In this document: positions 1 to 5,512 of the stretch, one piece after another
Position numbering within the stretch: the first letter of the stretch is position 1
Layout: every line of letters starts with the position of its first letter
DNA from: Desulfomicrobiaceae bacterium
Lineage (GTDB): Bacteria; Desulfobacterota; Desulfovibrionia; Desulfovibrionales; Desulfomicrobiaceae
NCBI GenBank assembly: GCA_003530935.1
Contig: DPEO01000062.1
Coordinates: forward strand, 1 to 6,672
DNA length: 6,672 bases
Direction of reading: 5' to 3'
Notes under the pieces: generated by a model
What the model saw: the letters and a program-made list of their open reading frames with translations, nothing else
What the model was told of the DNA's origin: nothing
The model's database searches: none
Made by a program: the position numbers and the translations under genes

Positions 1-1149
1 TTCACCAATGCCTACTTCTTGGGTGGCCATGAGGCCTACTACTTGCCGCCGGAAGTGAATCTCATCGCCACGGCCCATTACTTGGAAGCCCTGCACCTGC
101 AGGTGAAGGCGGCCCGGGCCATGGCGGTGTTCGGCGCCAAGAACCCGCACACCCAGTTCACCGTGGTGGGCGGCGTCACCTGCTACGATGGCCTCACCGA
201 AGCCCGTATCAGCGAGTTCGTGAGTCTGTTCAAAGAGACCAAGCAGTTCATCGACGAATGCTACATCCCGGATCTCTTGGCCGTGGCCTCTTTCTACAAA
301 GATTGGGCGGGCATCGGCGGGACCACCAACTTCATGAGCTTTGGCGAGTTTCCGGCCATCGAGAGCGATCTCAACAGCCGGTGGCTGCCTCCGGGCGTCA
401 TCTACAAGCGTGATCTCGCCAATGTGCAGGCCTTTGATCCCAAGCTCATCACCGAGCATGTGCGCCACAGCTGGTACGAAGGCGACAAGGCCCTGCATCC
501 TTTCCAGGGTGTGACGGAGCCCAAATACACCTCCTACGAAGATCGGGATCGCTATTCCTGGATGAAGGCCCCGCGCTACAACGAGACCGCGGTGGAAACC
601 GGGCCGCTCGCCACGGTGCTCGTGGCCTATGCCAAGGGCCATCCCGAGGTGAAGGCGCAGGTGGATGCGGTGCTCAAGCATTTGGGCGTGGGCCCCGAAG
701 CTTTGTTCTCCACGCTGGGCCGCACGGCTGCCCGGGCCATTGAGACCAAGGTCATCGCGGACAAATTGCTTGATTGGGTGGGCGCGCTGTCCGCCAACAT
801 CAAGCAGGGCAACACCAAGATCTATCAGGAATGGAAGATGCCCGACGAGGCCGAGGGCGTGGGCTTCGTGAACGCCCCGCGTGGTGGCCTCAGCCATTGG
901 ATCCGCATCAAGGGCGGCAAGATCGAGAACTTCCAATTGGTGGTGCCGTCCACGTGGAACTTGGGGCCGCGCTGCGCCAAGGGCCAGCTCTCCGCTGTGG
1001 AAGAGGCCCTGATCGGCACGCCTATTGCGGATCCCGAGCGTCCGGTGGAAATCCTGCGCACCGTGCACTCCTTTGACCCGTGTATTGCTTGCGGCGTGCA
1101 CGTCATTGATTCCCGGACCAACCAGGTGCGGGTCTTCCGTGTACTCTAA
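1..1149 (+). CDS. hynA: [NiFe] hydrogenase large subunit, periplasmic Desulfovibrio type (5' end missing)
   Basis: This subunit carries the Ni-Fe active site of a periplasmic uptake hydrogenase that oxidises H2 and passes electrons through the small subunit to cytochrome c. The frame is open from base 1 (it reads FTNAYFLGGHEAYYLPPEVN), so the start lies outside the window. There are 382 codons here against about 550 in the family, so the N-terminal CxxC ligand pair is missing. The C-terminal ligand motif DPCIACGVH is at 1075-1101, with cysteines at 1081 and 1090. Both are ordinary Cys codons, so this is not the [NiFeSe] form. After the motif's His comes a 15-residue tail (1102-1146, VIDSRTNQVRVFRVL), the peptide removed during maturation. 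Other family blocks seen are NAPRGGLSHWIRI, PSTWNLGPRC and HSFDP. The maturation genes follow directly. Naming varies: hynA is the large subunit in D. vulgaris but hynB in D. fructosovorans. Family assignment is very secure. Confidence 0.97.
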   Translation, partial: FTNAYFLGGHEAYYLPPEVNLIATAHYLEALHLQVKAARAMAVFGAKNPHTQFTVVGGVTCYDGLTEARISEFVSLFKETKQFIDECYIPDLLAVASFYKDWAGIGGTTNFMSFGEFPAIESDLNSRWLPPGVIYKRDLANVQAFDPKLITEHVRHSWYEGDKALHPFQGVTEPKYTSYEDRDRYSWMKAPRYNETAVETGPLATVLVAYAKGHPEVKAQVDAVLKHLGVGPEALFSTLGRTAARAIETKVIADKLLDWVGALSANIKQGNTKIYQEWKMPDEAEGVGFVNAPRGGLSHWIRIKGGKIENFQLVVPSTWNLGPRCAKGQLSAVEEALIGTPIADPERPVEILRTVHSFDPCIACGVHVIDSRTNQVRVFRVL

Positions 1150-1171
1150 TTCTGCACTCGTATGAGGTCGC

Positions 1172-1204
1172 ACGGCGGGCTGGGAGAACCTGGCCCGCCG
1201 TTTT
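1172..1204 (+). terminator. Intercistronic hairpin with T tail between hynA and hynC
   Basis: The arms CGGCGGGC (1173-1180) and GCCCGCCG (1193-1200) pair perfectly. An A-T pair closes the base (1172/1201). Two wobble pairs and two G-C pairs extend the stem inward to the loop AGAA (1185-1188). Four T's follow at 1201-1204. This has the shape of an intrinsic terminator with a short tail. It sits 22 bases after the hydrogenase stop and ends before the ribosome site of the next gene. I infer partial termination or 3'-end protection of the structural mRNA rather than a full stop, because no promoter for the maturation genes is evident in the short gap. Confidence 0.7.
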
Positions 1205-1216
1205 GCCATTGCAGTC

Positions 1217-1222
1217 AGGAGG
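1217..1222 (+). promoter_or_regulatory. Ribosome binding site fixing the hynC start
   Basis: AGGAGG lies four bases before the GTG at 1227. It decides against the in-frame TTG at 1203, which would add eight residues (MPLQSGGI) ahead of the conserved N-terminal strand and has no purine-rich site before it. Confidence 0.85.
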
Positions 1223-1226
1223 TATT

Positions 1227-1712
1227 GTGACGCAAATACTCGTGTTGGGGGTGGGGAACATCCTCTTTACGGATGAGGGGATCGGCGTGCGGTGCGTGGA
1301 AATCCTGCAGCAGCAGTATCGCTTTTCCGACAATGTGACGCTCATGGATGGCGGCACTCTGGGGACGAAACTCATGGGACCGCTCATGGACGCGGATTTC
1401 GTGGTCGTGTGCGATGCAGTGCTGGGTGACGGCCCGCCAGGCTCTGTCTATCGTCTTGAGGGAGATGACTTGCGCAAGAGTCTGGCCTTTCGGGACTCCA
1501 TGCACCAAACCGATTTGGTGGATACCTTGACCATGTGCGGGCTTGCAGGCAAACGGCCCCATGCCGTGGTGATCGGCATGGAGCCGGCGGACTATCAGAC
1601 CATGGCCGTGGAGCTTTCCTCGGTGGCGCAGGCCGCCATGCCGGCCATGGTGCAGGCGGTGTTGCAGGAAGTCACCGCCGCTGGTGGTACTTTTTCTCCC
1701 CAAGCCGTGTGA
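1227..1712 (+). CDS. hynC: [NiFe] hydrogenase maturation endopeptidase (HynC/HupD/HybD family, peptidase M52)
   Basis: This cytoplasmic protease clips the C-terminal tail of the hydrogenase large subunit after nickel has been inserted, letting the subunit fold closed and join the small subunit. The product is 161 residues, the usual family size. It opens with the family signature ILVLGVGNILFTDEGIG. The three nickel-sensing residues known in E. coli HybD (Glu16, Asp62, His93) have matches at Glu17 (TDEG), Asp63 (VVCDAV) and His93 (SMHQTDL). The GTG start at 1227 is preferred because AGGAGG sits just before it and the protein then begins at the first beta strand, as in relatives. It lies 77 bases after the large subunit stop and 8 bases before hypC, so the latter pair is almost certainly co-transcribed. 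The substrate is presumably the upstream large subunit (inferred from position). Confidence 0.95.
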   Translation: MTQILVLGVGNILFTDEGIGVRCVEILQQQYRFSDNVTLMDGGTLGTKLMGPLMDADFVVVCDAVLGDGPPGSVYRLEGDDLRKSLAFRDSMHQTDLVDTLTMCGLAGKRPHAVVIGMEPADYQTMAVELSSVAQAAMPAMVQAVLQEVTAAGGTFSPQAV

Positions 1713-1720
1713 GGTGTCCT

Positions 1721-1984
1721 ATGTGTTTGGCCATTCCTGCCCGCATTGAACGTATCGACAATGGCGTCGCCACCTGCCGCGTGGGAGAGGGCGAGACCTT
1801 TGTGCAGGCCTCGCTCATGCTCTTGCCGGAACCGGCGGAGGTGGGCGACTACCTCATCATCCATGCGGGGTTTGCCATCCGCAAATTGGATCTCCAAGAA
1901 GCGCAGGAGTCCTTGACCATCCTGCGCGAGCTCGCCGAGGCCTACGAACGCGAACAGGCCCGCTACGCCCAGCCCACCGCATAA
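1721..1984 (+). CDS. hypC: Hydrogenase assembly chaperone HypC/HupF
   Basis: HypC is a small cytoplasmic chaperone that works with HypD to carry the Fe(CN)2CO group and binds the immature large subunit until nickel is added. The product is 87 residues, within the family range of roughly 75-100. It starts with the diagnostic MCLAIPA, whose Cys2 is the essential iron/partner ligand, and has the second family motif HAGFAI at residues 48-53 in its usual place (GDYLIIHAGFAI). The C-terminus is a charged helix (about residues 58-82). The ATG at 1721 is fixed by the need for Cys2; GAGGTG at 1711-1716 overlaps the hynC stop and serves as ribosome site, suggesting translational coupling. No hypA, hypB, hypD, hypE or hypF gene is in the window, so this copy may be specific to this hydrogenase or the rest may lie elsewhere. 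Confidence 0.96.
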   Translation: MCLAIPARIERIDNGVATCRVGEGETFVQASLMLLPEPAEVGDYLIIHAGFAIRKLDLQEAQESLTILRELAEAYEREQARYAQPTA

Positions 1985-2020
1985 ACGAAAATAGCCCGGC
2001 CGTGGAGATCACGTCCGGGC
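1983..2020 (-). terminator. Intrinsic terminator of ftsH, shared hairpin with convergent hypC
   Basis: Read on the minus strand, GCCCGGACGTG pairs with CACGGCCGGGC across a five-base loop (arms 2020-2010 and 2004-1994, ten pairs and one A-G mismatch). The tail is TATTTTCGTTT, as in a rho-independent terminator. It begins 31 bases after the ftsH stop. The tail runs into the hypC stop codon. On the plus strand the same hairpin has no T-run after it, so for hypC it is at best a weak terminator or an mRNA end protector. Confidence 0.75.
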
Positions 2021-2051
2021 CATGATGCCGTGGGCCGTGCGTGCTGGCCGC

Positions 2052-3878
2052 TTACGCCGTTGCGCACTCGGGGGTGGAGAGCGCCGAGAGGAGGCGCTCC
2101 ACATCGGCTTCTTCCAAGGTTTCCTGGGCCAGGAGCGCGTTGGCTGCGGCTTCCAGGGCATCCTGATTGGTTTCGAGGATGCGTCGGGCGCAGGCAAAGG
2201 CGTTCATGATGATCTCCCGCACCGCGGTGTCGATCCTGCGCCGTACTTCTTCCGAAACCGCGCCCAGTTCATCGGGGGAGAGCTGACCTTCCAGGAAGCG
2301 GGAGCGTTGGCTGGCGAATGCCACAAACCCCAGTTCTTCGTCCATGCCGTAGCGGGTGACCATGTCCCGGGCGATTTGCGTGGCCCGGGCCAGGTCGTCG
2401 GCGGCCCCGGTGGACAGGTGGCCAAAGACGAGGATTTCGGCGGCGCGTCCGCCCAGGAGCACCATGATGCGGCGCATGAGGTCTTCCTTGGTCGTCAGGT
2501 ACCGGTCTTCCGATGGCCGCTGCAAGGTGTAGCCCAGGGCGCCGATACCGCGGGGGATGATCGAGATTTTGTGCACTGGGTCTGCCCCAGGCACGGCGCG
2601 GGCCACCAGGGCGTGGCCGATTTCGTGGTAGGCCACCACGCGCCGTTCTTCCGCAGACAATACCCGGCTGCGCTTTTCCGCGCCGGCCACGATGCGTTCG
2701 AAGGCGGCGGTAAAGTCTTCCATGGCCACGGCGTCGGCGCCGCGGCGGGTGGCGAAGAGGGCGGCTTCGTTCACCAGGTTGGCCAGATCCGCACCGGCAA
2801 ATCCCGTGGTCATGGCCGCCACTTTGTCCAGGTCCACATCTTCGCCCAAGGTGATGCGTCGGGCGTGCACCTCGAGGATCTGGCGCCGACCGATCTTGTC
2901 CGGCCGGTCCACTACCACTTGGCGATCGAAGCGGCCAGGCCGCAGCAGCGCCGGGTCGAGGATCTCGGGGCGGTTGGTGGCTGCCAGGATGACGATGCCG
3001 GCGGAGGAATCGAAGCCGTCCATCTCCACGAGCAATTGGTTGAGGGTCTGCTCTTTTTCGTCATGGCCGCCCATGCCTGGGAAGGCCCCCCGCGCCCGTC
3101 CCAGGGCGTCCAACTCGTCGATGAAGATGATGCAGGGCGCCTGGTTTCGCGCCTGCTCAAAGAGGTCCCGCACCCGGGCCGCGCCGACGCCCACGAACAT
3201 CTCCACGAAGTCCGAGCCGGAGATGAAAAAGAACGGCACCCCGGCCTCGCCGGCCACGGCCTTGGCAAGTAGGGTTTTGCCCGTTCCTGGAGGGCCCACC
3301 AGCAGCACGCCTTTGGGCATGCGCGCACCGAGGCGGCCGTAGGCCTTGGGGTCCTTGAGGAAGGCGACGGTCTCTTGCAGCTCGGCCTTGGCTTCGTCCA
3401 CGCCAGCCACGTCGGAAAAGGTGACTCCGGTATCTTTTTCCACCAACACTTTGGCCCGGCTTTTGCCGATGGACATGAAGCCGCCCATGCCTTGCTTCTC
3501 GGCGAAGCGGCGGAAGAGGAAATACCACACCGCAAAGAAGACCAGGGCCGGCGCCACCCAGGAGATGAGGTCGCGCAGGAAGGTGTTCTCCACCACGCGG
3601 GTATATGGGACGCCGTAGCGATCGAGGCGCTCGGCCAGATCCGGCTCCACGCGCGCTGCGGCGATGGCGATAGTGCGGCCTTCCGGGGCCTTGAGCTTGC
3701 CGGTGATCACCTGCTCGCCAATGGTGACCTCGGCCACTTTGCCTTGGGCCAGGGCCTGCTCGAAGGCCGAGTAGGGGACGGTCTCCACGCTGCGATAGGT
3801 TTGGAGCATCTCCTGAAAAAGAAGGAGAAGCATGATAGCGACAAGCCAATATCCTACATGCCAGTGTCGATTTTCCAT
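2052..3878 (-). CDS. ftsH: ATP-dependent zinc metalloprotease FtsH
   Basis: FtsH is a hexameric inner-membrane AAA+ protease that pulls out and degrades misfolded or short-lived membrane and cytosolic proteins. The 608 residues show the whole family plan: TM helix 1 (about 9-25), a periplasmic FtsH_ext domain (about 27-104), TM helix 2 (about 105-122), the AAA+ module with Walker A GPPGTGKT (195-202), pore loop MFVG (227-230), Walker B IIFIDE (250-255) and second region of homology ATNRPEILDP..RPGRFDR (300-319, with Arg313 and Arg316), then the M41 protease with HEIGH (418-422) and the likely third zinc ligand Asp495 in STGAADDL. The ATG has GGAG seven bases before it. The N-terminus MENRHWHVGYW and the segment GIGALGYTLQRPSEDRY differ from E. 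coli FtsH and suggest the second proteobacterial FtsH lineage (inference). It is transcribed alone, with its own promoter and terminator. Confidence 0.98.
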   Translation of the reverse strand: MENRHWHVGYWLVAIMLLLLFQEMLQTYRSVETVPYSAFEQALAQGKVAEVTIGEQVITGKLKAPEGRTIAIAAARVEPDLAERLDRYGVPYTRVVENTFLRDLISWVAPALVFFAVWYFLFRRFAEKQGMGGFMSIGKSRAKVLVEKDTGVTFSDVAGVDEAKAELQETVAFLKDPKAYGRLGARMPKGVLLVGPPGTGKTLLAKAVAGEAGVPFFFISGSDFVEMFVGVGAARVRDLFEQARNQAPCIIFIDELDALGRARGAFPGMGGHDEKEQTLNQLLVEMDGFDSSAGIVILAATNRPEILDPALLRPGRFDRQVVVDRPDKIGRRQILEVHARRITLGEDVDLDKVAAMTTGFAGADLANLVNEAALFATRRGADAVAMEDFTAAFERIVAGAEKRSRVLSAEERRVVAYHEIGHALVARAVPGADPVHKISIIPRGIGALGYTLQRPSEDRYLTTKEDLMRRIMVLLGGRAAEILVFGHLSTGAADDLARATQIARDMVTRYGMDEELGFVAFASQRSRFLEGQLSPDELGAVSEEVRRRIDTAVREIIMNAFACARRILETNQDALEAAANALLAQETLEEADVERLLSALSTPECATA

Positions 3879-3915
3879 AGGGACTCTCCGCGCAGAAAAG
3901 AGTAATCAGATTGAG

Positions 3916-3930
3916 ACATATTTTTTATGT
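3916..3930. repeat. AT-rich inverted repeat in the ftsH / M23 divergent region
   Basis: ACATA and TATGT flank five T's, a perfect 5-base inverted repeat inside the most AT-rich stretch of the window. It lies just downstream of the ftsH -10 box, over the expected transcription start. It could be an operator, a DNA-bending or melting-prone initial region, or chance; the sequence alone cannot decide. Confidence 0.35.
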
Positions 3931-3959
3931 AGTTGGGGTGTGAATGGGTCTTCGTCAAG
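3931..3959 (-). promoter_or_regulatory. Sigma-32-like heat-shock promoter of ftsH
   Basis: On the minus strand CTTGACG (3959-3953) is followed after 14 bases by CCCCAACT (3938-3931). The RpoH consensus is CTTGAAA, 13-15 bases, CCCCATNT. Five of seven -35 bases and all but one of the defined -10 bases match, at ideal spacing. Transcription would begin near 3924, leaving a leader of roughly 46 bases before the ATG at 3878. ftsH is a classical heat-shock gene in proteobacteria, which fits. No comparable sigma-70 pair is visible: TTGACG is present, but the best -10-like element (TACATA) is 21 bases away. Confidence 0.65.
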
Positions 3960-4030
3960 TGCCTTGCCAAAAGAAGCGCCCCTCTCTATCCCCACGGGGT
4001 GTTTGGACGTTGGGTTGTACGGTGATACTC

Positions 4031-4037
4031 AAGGAGG
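4031..4037 (+). promoter_or_regulatory. Ribosome binding site fixing the M23 peptidase start
   Basis: AAGGAGG lies five bases before the ATG at 4043. The in-frame ATG at 3944 would add 33 residues (MGLRQVPCQKK and onward) that resemble no signal sequence, overlap the ftsH promoter and lack a good ribosome site. The downstream start puts basic residues and a hydrophobic helix at the N-terminus, as expected. Confidence 0.9.
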
Positions 4038-4042
4038 ACTCT

Positions 4043-5359
4043 ATGCCCCCTCGTCGTTCTTCTGGTATACTGGTGTTTTTGGCAGCGCTCATCCTGGCGG
4101 CAGGTGTGGGTGCGCTCTATGCCCTCAAGGCAGAATGGCATAAGCCGCTGCTGCGGTTGAGTCCGCAGCAGGCCACGGTGAGTACCGCCACGGTGTTTCG
4201 CCTGGAGGCGCAGGACGCGGATTCCGGAATCCGCCAGGTGGTGGTGAGCGCGGATCTTCCCAGCGGAGCGCCGGTGGAGATTCTGAAAAAGACCTACGAT
4301 GCCCCGCAGGGCGCGATTGTCGAAGAGTTTTCTCTCGCGGCGCTCCCGGTCAAAAGCGGCAAGCTCACCCTCAAGGTGGCGGTGACTGACGCCTCGTGGC
4401 ACCGGCTGGGCATGGGCAATACCGCCCGTCTGGAACTGCCGCTGACGCTGGATTCCACCCCGCCTATCGTGTCCGTCGTCTCGCGCCAACACAATGTGGC
4501 CCATGGTGGCTCCGGGTTGGTGGTGTATACCGCAAACGAGCCTTTGGCGCGCACCGGCGTCGAGGTGGGAGAGTACTTTTTCCCTGGATACCTGGAGCGT
4601 CCGGGCCGGTATCTTTGCTTCTTTGCCCTGCCCTTTGCCGTGGATCCGTCTTCGGTCCGCCCCGTAGTGCTTGCGACGGACGAGGCAGGTAACGAGATGC
4701 GCGTTCCCATCAATGTGTACGTTATTGCGAAGAAGTTTCGGAAAGACAGTATCAATGTCTCCGATGCCTTTCTCCAGAGCAAAATGCCGCAATTTGCCGC
4801 GCTGTACCCTCCTGGGACAGGACTCGTGGATATTTTCATCAAGGTAAATAGCGAGTTGCGTCGCCAAAACATCTCTCAGCTCAAGGAAATTGCGGTCAAC
4901 ACCGTCCCCCAGATGCTTTGGAGTGGGACGTTCATGCGTCTTCCCAAAAGCGCTACCATGGCCCAATTTGGAGATACCCGCACATATCTCTATGGTGGCA
5001 AGGCCATTGATACCCAAACGCATATGGGCATCGATCTCGCGTCCATTATCAATGCGCCGGTTCCGGCGGGGAATACAGGCCGGGTGGTCTTTGCCGGCTT
5101 TTTGGGGATCTACGGCAATATGGTGATGCTGGATCATGGCTTTGGCGTGCACTCCCTTTATTCGCACTTAAGCGAGATCCACGTGCAGGTGGGGGATGTG
5201 GTGCAGCGCGGTCAGATCATCGGCAAGACCGGCGCCACGGGCATGGCTGGAGGCGACCACCTCCATTTCGGCATGCTCGTCGGCGGGGTGGAGGTCCAGC
5301 CCATCGAGTGGTGGGATGGCCATTGGATCCACGACAATATTACGGAAAAACTGCAGTAG
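4043..5359 (+). CDS. Membrane-anchored M23 (LytM-type) peptidoglycan metallopeptidase
   Basis: The likely role is cleavage of peptide cross-links in peptidoglycan, from the outer face of the inner membrane. The 438-residue product starts with a basic tip (MPPRRSS) and one hydrophobic helix (about 8-28), a signal anchor. Then come two beta-rich Ig-like segments (about 37-137 and 138-228; the second opens DSTPPIVSVVS and ends with VVLATDEAGNEMRVPINVYV), a linker or helical region (about 229-317), and the M23 domain (about 318-422). The catalytic set is complete: His327 and Asp331 in THMGIDL, His375 in LYSHLS, and His406/His408 in GDHLHFG, equivalent to the LytM zinc ligands and general bases. 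An intact set argues for a real enzyme rather than an EnvC/NlpD-like activator. It is divergent from ftsH and has no plus-strand partner downstream. Its promoter is not clear. I do not recognise a named orthologue. Confidence 0.92.
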   Translation: MPPRRSSGILVFLAALILAAGVGALYALKAEWHKPLLRLSPQQATVSTATVFRLEAQDADSGIRQVVVSADLPSGAPVEILKKTYDAPQGAIVEEFSLAALPVKSGKLTLKVAVTDASWHRLGMGNTARLELPLTLDSTPPIVSVVSRQHNVAHGGSGLVVYTANEPLARTGVEVGEYFFPGYLERPGRYLCFFALPFAVDPSSVRPVVLATDEAGNEMRVPINVYVIAKKFRKDSINVSDAFLQSKMPQFAALYPPGTGLVDIFIKVNSELRRQNISQLKEIAVNTVPQMLWSGTFMRLPKSATMAQFGDTRTYLYGGKAIDTQTHMGIDLASIINAPVPAGNTGRVVFAGFLGIYGNMVMLDHGFGVHSLYSHLSEIHVQVGDVVQRGQIIGKTGATGMAGGDHLHFGMLVGGVEVQPIEWWDGHWIHDNITEKLQ

Positions 5360-5387
5360 CCTGCCGTCGTACTTCGGCATCTTGAAG

Positions 5388-5458
5388 ATATCCCCCTCGG
5401 TTGGCCCTGAAATCACGGAGTTTGTGCACGTGCTTGAGGGGCCTTCCTCGGGGGATAT
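5388..5458. repeat. Long symmetric imperfect palindrome between convergent genes
   Basis: The outer arms ATATCCCCC (5388-5396) and GGGGGATAT (5450-5458) pair perfectly. Further in, GG pairs with CC and GGCCC (5403-5407) with GGGCC (5439-5443). The two internal loops are symmetric 2x2 mismatches: TC/TC and TT/TT on plus, GA/GA and AA/AA on minus. The top is a 29-base loop (5409-5437) holding the palindrome GCACGTGC (5426-5433). On the minus strand the CGAG/CGAG junction is the classic setting for stable tandem sheared G-A pairs. Neither strand has a T-run right after it, so it is not a standard terminator. It follows both the M23 stop and the MoeA-fusion stop. Its role is unknown; a 3'-UTR structure, a small RNA or a protein-binding palindrome are options. 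Confidence 0.6.
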
Positions 5459-5512
5459 TCTATTGTGCTGGCTGGGCGATGCACGGAGGTGGCGCGGAGT
5501 CCCCAAGGCTCC

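Noticed and set aside
1075..1101. Possible selenocysteine [NiFeSe] hydrogenase
   Set aside because: The ligand codon at 1081 is TGT, not TGA, and the surrounding motif DPCIACGVH is that of the [NiFe] type.
1162..1230. A 22-codon open frame (MRSHGGLGEPG...) spanning the hairpin and ending in a GTGA overlap with the hynC start
   Set aside because: It has no ribosome site before its ATG and lies across the hairpin. The overlap is neat but probably chance. It would be worth revisiting only if ribosome profiling shows reads there.
2022..3272. 416-codon open frame on the plus strand opposite ftsH
   Set aside because: It is a mirror of the strongly conserved FtsH reading frame in GC-rich codons, rich in His and Gly with no recognisable domain. 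The FtsH motifs settle the coding strand.
3964..3992. Possible sigma-70 promoter for the M23 gene: TTGCCA, 17 bases, TATCCC
   Set aside because: The spacing is right, but the -10 matches only three of six positions, too weak to annotate. The M23 promoter is left undetermined.
3986..5167. 393-codon open frame on the minus strand opposite the M23 gene
   Set aside because: It is antisense to an intact peptidase with all catalytic residues. Its composition is rich in Arg and His, with no motif or plausible start site.
5362..5379. Small hairpin TGCCG / CGGCA just after the M23 stop as its terminator
   Set aside because: Only five pairs, an eight-base loop and no T-run follow, so it does not qualify as an intrinsic terminator.
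5360..5512. A small gene in the gap between the M23 and MoeA-fusion genes
   Set aside because: Frames cross the gap, but only as extensions of shadow frames. No start codon with a ribosome site and no family resemblance were found.
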